Positions 54,756 to 61,285 of a DNA stretch of 64,000 nt are shown here, one piece after another. The DNA is taken from NCBI RefSeq assembly GCF_004684345.1, contig NZ_CP038469.1, positions 186,001 to 250,000 on the forward strand. Reading direction: 5' to 3'. Made by a program: the position numbers and the translations under genes. Each line of letters starts with the position of its first letter. Within the stretch, counting starts at the first letter, position 1. Under the pieces are notes generated by a model. The model saw nothing but the letters and a program-made list of their open reading frames with translations. It did not search any database and was not told where the DNA came from. The stretch comes from Citrobacter tructae. GTDB taxonomy: Bacteria > Pseudomonadota > Gammaproteobacteria > Enterobacterales > Enterobacteriaceae.

Positions 54756-55403
54756 CTACTGCAAGCCGCGCGTTTGCAGGAAAAGGATAGTGGCGGCAAC
54801 GCGAGAACGCACATTGAGCTTGCGCAGCAGATTGCGAATATGCACTTTCACCGTTTGTTCGGAAATATTCAGTACTGACGCGATCTGTTTGTTAGATAGC
54901 CCCTGAGCCAACTCGTGTAAAACATCCAGTTCACGTTCGGTAAGCATGCTGAACGGATCTTCTTGTGCGCCAAACAGGTCACGTTCTCGCAGGTAGTTGC
55001 TGACGCGTTCGCTAAAGGCTTTACCGCCTTTGGCACCGCTGCGAATGGCCTCAAGCAGAACTTCCGGATCGCTGTCTTTTAGTAAATAACCGTCAGCGCC
55101 AGCATCAATTAAGGCGTACACATCGTTGGCGGAATCCGACACGGTTAGAATGATAATTTGTGCCGTGACGCCATCCCGACGCAGCGCATTCAGAGTATCT
55201 AGCCCACTCATACCTTTCATATTGAGGTCCAGCAGGATCACATCCAGGTCAAGCCGGTTTGCCAGATCGATAGCACTCGCACCATCACCGGCTTCGGCAA
55301 CGACGTCAAATGCGCTATCCAGTTGCAATAATTGACTAATTCCTCGCCGCATAAGTGGGTGGTCGTCAACAATCAGCACCCGAAAAGGCGTTGCTTCAGG
55401 CAT
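54756..55403 (-). CDS. narP: Nitrate/nitrite response regulator NarP
   Basis: This 215-residue NarL-family regulator is phosphorylated by NarQ/NarX and activates nap, among other operons. The receiver acidic pair is in IVDDHPLMRR and the phospho-acceptor is Asp59 (VILLDLNMKG). The C-terminal helix-turn-helix is GLSNKQIASVLNISEQTVKVHIRNLL. The ATG at 55403 has AGGAGA upstream and gives the E. coli N-terminus MPEATPF. It lies next to the operon it controls, and its 7-2-7 target is seen upstream of napF. Confidence 0.96.
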   Translation of the reverse strand: MPEATPFRVLIVDDHPLMRRGISQLLQLDSAFDVVAEAGDGASAIDLANRLDLDVILLDLNMKGMSGLDTLNALRRDGVTAQIIILTVSDSANDVYALIDAGADGYLLKDSDPEVLLEAIRSGAKGGKAFSERVSNYLRERDLFGAQEDPFSMLTERELDVLHELAQGLSNKQIASVLNISEQTVKVHIRNLLRKLNVRSRVAATILFLQTRGLQ

Positions 55404-55570
55404 ATTCTTCTCCTGAGTTTTTATTAGTATCATTATTGTTTTCAGTGCATAAATCGTCCAGATTCATCGCACTGATAAGAGGATAAATTTTACCCCAATT
55501 TCAGCATGGGTAAGTAGTAAAACCTGTGCAGGAAGCAATAGAAATAGCAGGGGATGCTGAATACAAGGCT

Positions 55571-55603
55571 CAAAAAAACCAACCGTAGAAGGTTGTTTTT
55601 TTG
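55571..55603 (-). terminator. Degenerate copy of the tRNA-Pro terminator
   Basis: Arms AACCAACC and GGTTGTTT with A7 on the minus-strand exit side mirror the terminator that follows the intact tRNA-Pro gene at 57402-57427. It has one mismatch in the stem. It travels together with the tRNA fragment, so a tRNA-plus-terminator unit was duplicated. Confidence 0.65.
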
Positions 55604-55611
55604 GGATTTTA

Positions 55612-55669
55612 GTCGGCACGAGAGGATTTGAATCTCCGCCCTCGACACCACATGATGGTGCGCTACCAG
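55612..55669 (-). pseudogene. tRNA-Pro 3' fragment (attachment-site remnant)
   Basis: Fifty-eight bases match the 3' three quarters of the intact tRNA-Pro at 57442-57518, in the same orientation, with four substitutions and one deleted base. The 5' acceptor strand is missing and the CCA end is lost (CTA instead). This is what remains after integration at a tRNA 3' end; it cannot encode a working tRNA. Confidence 0.88.
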
Positions 55670-55727
55670 TTAATTAGTTTTTTTTCATAGGCTTGTCATT
55701 ATTTAAAGTGTGTATGAGGCTTAAAAA

Positions 55728-55817
55728 ATGGCAAATGCAAGAAAGTTACCTTCCGGCAAGTGGAACATTCAGAACCGTGTGAAAGGGTTCCCACAAAAGA
55801 CAATTAGCCCCTTTTAG
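55728..55817 (+). pseudogene. Tyrosine integrase N-terminal remnant
   Basis: An ATG at 55728 opens 29 codons beginning MANARKLPSGKWNIQNR, then a TAG. This matches the arm-type DNA-binding N-terminus of phage and island integrases (consensus like MANARKLPSGxWxIQV). Similarity stops around VKGFPQK, and the rest of the enzyme, including the catalytic Arg/His/Tyr domain, is missing. The stop codon abuts the hcp stop codon on the other strand. This indicates a deletion that fused the integrase start to the cargo end. Confidence 0.8.
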
Positions 55818-56303
55818 TTACGCTTGTTTCTTCTCGTTCCATGCGTCGGAATGCAAAATATTCCCATCTTTAAAGAGGTGCGTAATTTTCTCATAGCTCA
55901 AGGAAACATCTTCCATGTGTCCTGTGCCTGTTACTGATCTTGTGTCGTGCATCAGTGGGCTATGGCTAACCACTTTCACATTTTCCAAAGTGATCGTGTA
56001 GTAAATTTCCTCTTGCCCACTGTAGTTGATGCGGTAGAAATTAAACTCCGCGCTTTTCAGTGTCTGACCAGTGGCAACGGCTTTGAACAGATAAGGCGAT
56101 GAACTGTCGATCTCTTTGGTGAAATTGAATGCGCAGTGTTGACGGCTCCCGGTAACTTTACCCGTTAGGGGATCTGTAGGAATGACCACGCCATGATGCA
56201 AACTGCGTAACTCAATACTTCCATCACGCCCGTGTACATCACAAGATCCCATGATTTGCGATCCGCCATCATCTTTCAAAATCAGGTGTACAGGTACAGC
56301 CAT
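55818..56303 (-). CDS. hcp: Hcp-family type VI secretion tube protein (orphan)
   Basis: This 161-residue protein belongs to the Hcp family, whose hexameric rings stack into the type VI secretion tube and can carry small effectors in the ring lumen. Family segments are visible: VHLILKDDGGSQIMGS at the start, IPTDPLTGKVTGSRQH, TKEIDSSSPYLFKAVATGQTLKSAEF, and the C-terminal SYEKITHLFKDGNILHSDAWNE. There is no C-terminal toxin extension. An AAGGAG site precedes the ATG. No other secretion-system gene is in the window, so it must serve a machine encoded elsewhere. It is the last gene of a three-gene operon, 19 bp after its neighbour. Confidence 0.9.
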   Translation of the reverse strand: MAVPVHLILKDDGGSQIMGSCDVHGRDGSIELRSLHHGVVIPTDPLTGKVTGSRQHCAFNFTKEIDSSSPYLFKAVATGQTLKSAEFNFYRINYSGQEEIYYTITLENVKVVSHSPLMHDTRSVTGTGHMEDVSLSYEKITHLFKDGNILHSDAWNEKKQA

Positions 56304-56322
56304 TTTTCAAACTCCTTGTAAT

Positions 56323-56652
56323 TTAGTCGTACAACCATTTCCCGGCTTTAGCCGACTGAATAAACATATCAATTGTAAAATCAGGAACATCCACGGGATC
56401 GGGCTTCTTAAATGGGTTCCATGAATGCTTTACTTCGGGGTAGTAGGTTTCGATATTGAAAGCAGACATATCAACACCAAATTCTTTTGCAAAATCTTCG
56501 ATCAATTCTTCTACATCGTCTTGATCAAGTTGCACATCAAAGTGAATGCTAGATTCTGGTGTGTAGGTGTCGTATTTCTGTTTCCTGAATATGTAAGCAC
56601 CTGCACGAACAGAAAATAGGTGTAATACACGTTGTTCAATGGTATCTACCAT
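56323..56652 (-). CDS. DUF1493-like small protein
   Basis: This 109-residue acidic protein of unknown function resembles the DUF1493 family by its central DQDDVEELIEDFAKEFGVD segment and its ending FTIDMFIQSAKAGKWLYD. The central helix pair looks like an acyl-carrier-protein fold, but the phosphopantetheine DSL motif is not evident. No signal peptide or membrane helix is seen. It overlaps the upstream gene by 7 bp and precedes hcp by 19 bp. A role as chaperone, immunity partner or carrier-like factor is only inference. Confidence 0.7.
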   Translation of the reverse strand: MVDTIEQRVLHLFSVRAGAYIFRKQKYDTYTPESSIHFDVQLDQDDVEELIEDFAKEFGVDMSAFNIETYYPEVKHSWNPFKKPDPVDVPDFTIDMFIQSAKAGKWLYD

Positions 56653-57104
56653 AACTTATCGTTGCCTCTCGCTATGGTGTTGTATTCCTTCACTGAATTG
56701 TAGGTAATCTGTGAAACATCAACCAAAAGAACAACCTCACCAACTAGGGGAATAGTGCGGCCTACCCACGTTCCAACCTTCCTAACCATCCTGCGTTTTA
56801 CCGTCCACGGTGTATAACCGCCGATCCACGTTGGCATTTTTAAGCCAAAAGGAAACATGCGATTACCGAACACTTTACGAACACCTTTAGAAAGTTTGGA
56901 TGTTCCTTTCAAGGCTGTTTCAGGTTTCATTCTGGTTTCCTGATCGTTCATTCCAGCGTACAAGGCATAGATAGAGGCAATATCTTTAATCCCGAACTGA
57001 TCAGCGGTGTTGAAGATAAAAACCATGAAGAAAAGCTCTGAGGCGGTTAGGTTGGATTTTCCCGCATAGAAGTATGTTCCGTTTAGTTCTTCAACTGTAT
57101 CCAT
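56646..57104 (-). CDS. STM2901-like protein
   Basis: This 152-residue protein resembles the STM2901 family of Salmonella and relatives, judged by MDTVEELNGTYFYAGKSNLTASELFF at the start (given here in part) and the ending ARGNDKLW. The C-terminal half has basic stretches (VKRRMVRKV) followed by an amphipathic to hydrophobic segment GRTIPLVGEVVLLVDVSQI (about 114-132) that could insert in a membrane. Function is unknown. It is the first gene of the operon with DUF1493 and hcp, which makes a type VI cargo or its helper plausible but unproven. Confidence 0.65.
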   Translation of the reverse strand: MDTVEELNGTYFYAGKSNLTASELFFMVFIFNTADQFGIKDIASIYALYAGMNDQETRMKPETALKGTSKLSKGVRKVFGNRMFPFGLKMPTWIGGYTPWTVKRRMVRKVGTWVGRTIPLVGEVVLLVDVSQITYNSVKEYNTIARGNDKLW

Positions 57105-57441
57105 CAGTAACTCTATAGTTTTTATTGGGTTGCTCGCTAATCGTACACCTAATGCAATAGGAGAGGGGAAAGGATTTTTCCGGGAAAAGTCTGAAAGGTT
57201 GGTGATTCCTGAAAGGAATAGCTCTTAAAATCAAAGTGATTTAAGTAAAACTGAAATGAGGATAACTCCGTTCCATGGGATGCGGAGTTTGATGACTGCC
57301 CGGTGATGTGAATAGCTGAGATTCTGTTGCGTAGTGGATGTGCGGTGTCGGCATTATTCCCCGATAATTCCCCATTGTTTCCCCGTACAGAAAACAGGCA
57401 TAAAAAAACCAGCCGTAAAGGCTGGTTCTTAAAGGAGTTTT
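57105..57441. other. Islet right spacer upstream of the hcp operon
   Basis: This 337-bp stretch has no supported gene. It must contain the promoter of the three-gene islet operon, read on the minus strand. Its right end holds the tRNA-Pro terminator (57402-57427). An open frame running from here into the tRNA is an artefact. I could not identify a confident promoter. Confidence 0.5.
57402..57427 (-). terminator. tRNA-Pro terminator
   Basis: On the minus strand an 8-bp stem (AACCAGCC, loop TTTAC, GGCTGGTT) is followed by a T run. It lies 15 bp after the tRNA 3' end and ends the tRNA transcript. Confidence 0.88.
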
Positions 57442-57518
57442 TGGTCGGCACGAGAGGATTTGAACCTCCGACCCCCGACACCCCATGACGGTGCGCTACC
57501 AGGCTGCGCTACGTGCCG
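57442..57518 (-). tRNA. proL: tRNA-Pro (anticodon GGG)
   Basis: This 77-nt gene begins CGGCACGTAGCGCAGCC and ends with an encoded CCA. The acceptor stem pairs CGGCACG with CGTGCCG. The T arm has GGTTCAAATCC. The anticodon loop ATGGGGT gives GGG, which reads CCC and CCU proline codons. It is identical to E. coli proL as I recall it. It is intact despite serving as an integration site. Confidence 0.96.
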
Positions 57519-57592
57519 ACGTTATGGCTGCTAATACTACTGCTTTCCACCACGAATGCAAGAGGATGCCTTGCTAACTGATTTATAATTAA

Positions 57593-59353
57593 TCAGTTAG
57601 CAATAAATCGTTTCTCATCCGTCAGGACCTGTAGCAACAGGCTCAGTTGTGGTTTCTGGTCTTTAATTTTCTCGCCGCGCAAATCATAGGTCTGATAATT
57701 ACCGTTGTTGTTGAGCACCAGCGTCATCTCTGGAGTGGTAATCGCCATCGTATTGCTGTCAGCTGCCGTTACCCAATAGTGGCGGCGCGTGGCATTGAAC
57801 AGATCCTGACCCTGCGAATACTCATTTGCTGGCGTGCTGACGTGGAGCAGACGCTGCATCAGCGTGGTCATCAGGTCAGTATGATCGGTCAGGCTATTAA
57901 TGCGCTGAGCGGGTGTGCCCGGCCAGTGAATCACCAGCGGTACCTGGAGATGTCCGCGCGACCAGTCGAAGCGATTCTCATCCTGCGACAGCGGTACACC
58001 CCGACCGGCGGTAATAACCACCACCGTATTGTTCAGCTTACCGGAATCTCGCAGGGCGCTCAGGACGCGGTTAATGTTCGCATCCACGTCTTGCGCGGCG
58101 CTGGCGTAGCGTTTAGCAAAGTTCTTCTGGTTGCTGTCATCAATGTTGGTCCCGTTAAAGGAGACCCATGAGAACCAGCGGTTATCTTCTTGCGCGTAGC
58201 GGCCCAGCCAGTTGATCCATTGATTCGCCGTTTGCTCGTCAGACTGTGTTTGTACACTCGGCATGGAGAAATCTGACAGCAACGCCTGACGATATAGCGG
58301 GCTGGTAAAGCCATCCGAGGAGAATAACCCCAGTTGGTAACCTTGTTGATTCAGCGCAGAGATCAGCGCGGCAGGCGTTCTGCTTGCCAGAATGCCGTCC
58401 ATGTAGCTGGGTGACACGCCATAGAACAGGCCAAAAATACCGTTATCGGAGGTATTGCCGGAACTCATATGGCGCGTGAAGGAAATATTCTGCCCGGCAA
58501 ATTCAGCCAGGGCGGGCATCTGTTTTTCAAAGCGCGAGTAGTTCAGACCGTCTACGGTTATCAGCAGGACGTTCTGGCCGGTACCCATATCACGATAGCG
58601 CAAATCGCTAAGTGGGTACTGCACGGAGAGCGCTTCCGGATTACCCTGTTCGACCAGGCGGCGCTGATACTCTTGCGCGTCCAGCAAACCATGTTTTTCC
58701 AGAAACTTACGCGCAGTCATCGGGTAAGACAGCGGCAGGTTTGCGCGCTGCATGGTGATCGGGCGATAGAAATTGGCATCTGCCCAGATGTACACCACAT
58801 GCGAGGCGATGAACGATACGAAAAAGAAGGCGGCTAAGGGTTTCGCGAAATGACGGCGACGCGTCAGGCTGCGCAACTTTTGCCAGCTCCAGGTCGCAAA
58901 CAGCATTTCTATCAGCAGAATCACCGGCACGCTGATGAACATCAACTGCCAGTCACGCGCCGTCTCATTCTGGTCAGGGTTAATGACCAACTCCCAGACA
59001 ATGGGATTGAGATGCAGGTGGAAACGGGTGAAAACTTCGCTGTCAATTAACAGCAGCGTCATACCCACTGTCGCCAGGATGGCTGATAAGAATCGCATCA
59101 GCCTCTGGGACATGACGATAAACGTCAGGGGAAACAGGATCAGCAGATAGGCGGCAAACACCAAGAAGCTAAAATGCCCGACAATGCTCAGGTAAGAATA
59201 AACACGGCCTGCAAGCGTTGTCGGCCAGTCTGCGACAAACAGGTAACGGCTACCGAGCACCATGGCCAACAGAATGTTGAACAGGGCGAACCAGTGCCCC
59301 CAGCTAACCATCTGGGAGACTTTCTCACGGTAGCGCTGACGATGAGTTACCAT
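57593..59353 (-). CDS. yejM: Inner-membrane LPS regulator YejM (PbgA/LapC)
   Basis: This 586-residue essential inner-membrane protein senses periplasmic LPS and controls LpxC degradation through LapB. Five N-terminal helices (about 20-190) precede a linker and a sulfatase-like periplasmic domain (LLITVDGLNYSRFEKQMP onward, with HMSSGNTSDNGIFGLFYG). The domain resembles arylsulfatases, but a catalytic role is not established. Length equals E. coli YejM. yejL lies just upstream on the same strand. Confidence 0.96.
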   Translation of the reverse strand: MVTHRQRYREKVSQMVSWGHWFALFNILLAMVLGSRYLFVADWPTTLAGRVYSYLSIVGHFSFLVFAAYLLILFPLTFIVMSQRLMRFLSAILATVGMTLLLIDSEVFTRFHLHLNPIVWELVINPDQNETARDWQLMFISVPVILLIEMLFATWSWQKLRSLTRRRHFAKPLAAFFFVSFIASHVVYIWADANFYRPITMQRANLPLSYPMTARKFLEKHGLLDAQEYQRRLVEQGNPEALSVQYPLSDLRYRDMGTGQNVLLITVDGLNYSRFEKQMPALAEFAGQNISFTRHMSSGNTSDNGIFGLFYGVSPSYMDGILASRTPAALISALNQQGYQLGLFSSDGFTSPLYRQALLSDFSMPSVQTQSDEQTANQWINWLGRYAQEDNRWFSWVSFNGTNIDDSNQKNFAKRYASAAQDVDANINRVLSALRDSGKLNNTVVVITAGRGVPLSQDENRFDWSRGHLQVPLVIHWPGTPAQRINSLTDHTDLMTTLMQRLLHVSTPANEYSQGQDLFNATRRHYWVTAADSNTMAITTPEMTLVLNNNGNYQTYDLRGEKIKDQKPQLSLLLQVLTDEKRFIAN

Positions 59354-59384
59354 AAACTGTTGTTCGTTTCCCCGGATCTGGCTC

Positions 59385-59612
59385 TTAGTGCGCTTGGTCG
59401 TCGTTTACCGAAGACTGCAATGCGCGGGCAAATGAATTCGCAATCGCCTGGCGTTGAGCCGGTGCGATGCTTGTATTGATAAGGTTAGTGACCATGTTTC
59501 CCAGAACCATCAGGGAAAGATCGGTCGGCGCCTTATGTTTTTCCAGTACGTTGAGCATTTCATTCAGCAATTGTTCAACGTGTTCATCACTATAGCGGGA
59601 AATTTGTGGCAT
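59385..59612 (-). CDS. yejL: DUF1414 family protein YejL
   Basis: This 75-residue soluble helical protein belongs to the UPF0352/DUF1414 family (MPQISRYSDEHVEQLLNEML). No catalytic residues are known. It precedes yejM by 31 bp on the same strand and is divergent from yejK. The function is unknown. Confidence 0.93.
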   Translation of the reverse strand: MPQISRYSDEHVEQLLNEMLNVLEKHKAPTDLSLMVLGNMVTNLINTSIAPAQRQAIANSFARALQSSVNDDQAH

Positions 59613-59746
59613 AAATCGAAATCAGTCTGTTCATGAAAGGGCAACATATTACCGTAGCGACAGTTTTTTTTCTGCTTTTTTATCTTCTATTGCGTCACTG
59701 CCCGGCAGGTGGTTGAATACCGCCCGGTCTTAAAGGAGAGTTTATC

Positions 59747-60754
59747 ATGAGTCTGGATATCAACCAGATTGCCCTGCACCAGCTTATCAAGCGTGATGAG
59801 CAGAACCTTGAGCTGGTCTTGCGCGATTCATTACTGGAACCGACAGCGACGGTTGTCGAGATGATGGCTGAGCTGCATCGGGTATATAGCGCCAAGAACA
59901 AAGCGTATGGCTTGTTTAGCGAAGAGAGTGAACTGGCGCAAACGCTGCGTTTGCAGCGTCAGGGTGAAGAGGATTTTCTGGCGTTCAGCCGAGCTGCAAC
60001 GGGACGTCTGCGTGACGAACTGGCGAAATATCCGTTTGCTGACGGCGGCATTGTGCTGTTCTGCCATTACCGCTATCTGGCGGTAGAGTATCTGCTGGTT
60101 GCGGTGCTGAACAACTTAAGCAGTATGCGCGTGAATGAAAACCTGGATATCAACCCGACGCACTATCTGGATATTAATCATGCTGACATCGTGGCGCGTA
60201 TTGATTTAACCGAGTGGGAAACCAACCCGGAGTCCACGCGTTATCTGACTTTCCTGAAAGGGCGGGTAGGGCGCAAAGTTGCCGATTTCTTTATGGATTT
60301 CCTCGGCGCCAGCGAAGGTCTGAATGCTAAAGCGCAAAACCGTGGTCTGCTGCAGGCGGTAGATGACTTCACCGCCGAAGCTCAGTTGGATAAAGCTGAA
60401 CGCCAAAACGTGCGTCAGCAGGTTTATAGCTACTGCAACGAGCAGCTTCAGGCCGGTGAAGAGATTGAGTTGGAATCTCTGTCAAAAGAGCTTTCTGGCG
60501 TCAGCGAGGTTAGCTTCAGTGAATTTACCGCTGATAAAGGCTATGAGCTGGAAGAGACTTTTCCGGCAGATCGCAGTACGCTGCGTCAGTTAACTAAGTT
60601 TGCCGGTAGCGGCGGTGGGTTAACGATAAACTTCGACGCCATGCTGCTGGGCGAACGCATTTTCTGGGATCCGGCGACGGACACCCTAACCATTAAAGGT
60701 ACGCCGCCTAACCTGCGCGATCAGCTACAGCGTCGCACATCGGGCGGGAAATAG
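59747..60754 (+). CDS. yejK: Nucleoid-associated protein YejK
   Basis: This 335-residue protein is the NdpA/YejK nucleoid-associated family member, reported to bind double-stranded DNA and to interact with topoisomerases. It begins MSLDINQIALHQLIKRDEQ and ends PNLRDQLQRRTSGGK, both as in E. coli YejK (335 residues). An AAAGGAGAG ribosome site precedes the ATG. It is divergent from yejL, with both promoters in a 134-bp spacer. Confidence 0.95.
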   Translation: MSLDINQIALHQLIKRDEQNLELVLRDSLLEPTATVVEMMAELHRVYSAKNKAYGLFSEESELAQTLRLQRQGEEDFLAFSRAATGRLRDELAKYPFADGGIVLFCHYRYLAVEYLLVAVLNNLSSMRVNENLDINPTHYLDINHADIVARIDLTEWETNPESTRYLTFLKGRVGRKVADFFMDFLGASEGLNAKAQNRGLLQAVDDFTAEAQLDKAERQNVRQQVYSYCNEQLQAGEEIELESLSKELSGVSEVSFSEFTADKGYELEETFPADRSTLRQLTKFAGSGGGLTINFDAMLLGERIFWDPATDTLTIKGTPPNLRDQLQRRTSGGK

Positions 60755-60756
60755 AC

Positions 60757-60798
60757 GCGTAGGCCGGATGGCGGCATAAACGCCAGATCCGGCCTGCG
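60757..60798. repeat. REP unit between yejK and rplY
   Basis: GTAGGCCGGAT (60759-60769) pairs with ATCCGGCCTGC (60787-60797) around a GGCGGCATAAACGCC centre. This is a typical Y-type REP unit located between convergent genes. Confidence 0.85.
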
Positions 60799-60831
60799 AA
60801 TTGCCTGGCATCTGAATCAAAAAATGCCATA

Positions 60832-60860
60832 AAAAAAACCCCGCCGAGGCGGGGTTTTTC
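60832..60860. terminator. Terminator between yejK and rplY
   Basis: A GC-rich stem (AACCCCGCC / GGCGGGGTT) is flanked by A8 on one side and T5 on the other, so it can end both convergent transcripts. It is strongest for rplY, whose stop is 17 bp away. Confidence 0.9.
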
Positions 60861-60876
60861 TTCAACTTGTTGGCGA

Positions 60877-61161
60877 TTACGCGCGAACGAAGTCGATGTG
60901 AGCCAGTTTCGGCTTGAACGGGTGACGCTGTACAGCCTGAGCTTTAACTTTAACTTCTTTACCGTCAACAACGATGGTCAGAACTTCGCTGTAAAATTCA
61001 GCTTTAGCTTGCATGTTCATGATTGAATCGTGATCCAGTTCGATAGCAATCGGGGCTTCTGCGCCACCATAGATGATTGCCGGGAACTTGTTAGCGGTAC
61101 GCAGGCGGCGGCTCGCACCCTTACCCTGCTCTTTACGTACTTCAGCGTTGATAGTAAACAT
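60877..61161 (-). CDS. rplY: Ribosomal protein bL25
   Basis: This 94-residue single-domain bL25 protein binds 5S rRNA in the large subunit. It begins MFTINAEVRKEQGKGASRR and lacks the C-terminal CTC/TL5 extension found in many bacteria, as normal for E. coli relatives. It is monocistronic, with a terminator after the stop. Confidence 0.96.
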   Translation of the reverse strand: MFTINAEVRKEQGKGASRRLRTANKFPAIIYGGAEAPIAIELDHDSIMNMQAKAEFYSEVLTIVVDGKEVKVKAQAVQRHPFKPKLAHIDFVRA

Positions 61162-61285
61162 TTAAATCTCTCTTTAATAATTCCTGCTACAGGCGACCCA
61201 GCAACAGGTAAGTGATCTGCTTTGCGTATGCAAAAGCGGGCGAGATTCTATCCTCAAATGGCGGGTACATCAATCAAAAGTACGA

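Larger units (their letters stand above)
55404..55727. other. narP upstream region and left islet boundary
   Basis: This 324-bp stretch holds the narP promoter side (about 55404-55560). It is followed by a degenerate terminator-like hairpin (55572-55603) and a tRNA-Pro 3' fragment (55612-55669). The last 58 bp before the integrase remnant are T/A-rich with no gene. Confidence 0.7.
55670..57441. mobile_element. Remnant genomic islet at tRNA-Pro carrying orphan hcp operon
   Basis: About 1.8 kb lies between a displaced tRNA-Pro fragment and the intact tRNA-Pro, the classic footprint of a tyrosine-integrase island. It contains an integrase N-terminal remnant and three minus-strand genes (STM2901-like, DUF1493-like, hcp). 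Base composition looks more AT-rich than the flanking nap-ccm and yej genes. No transposase or complete integrase remains, so it is probably no longer mobile by itself. Confidence 0.8.

Noticed and set aside
54756..55403. NarP as part of the tRNA-Pro islet
   Set aside because: It matches E. coli in sequence and place and is separated from the islet by its own promoter region; it is core genome.
57149..57486. Open frames running from the islet spacer through tRNA-Pro
   Set aside because: Much of each frame is the tRNA gene itself read as protein; there is no start signal or family match.
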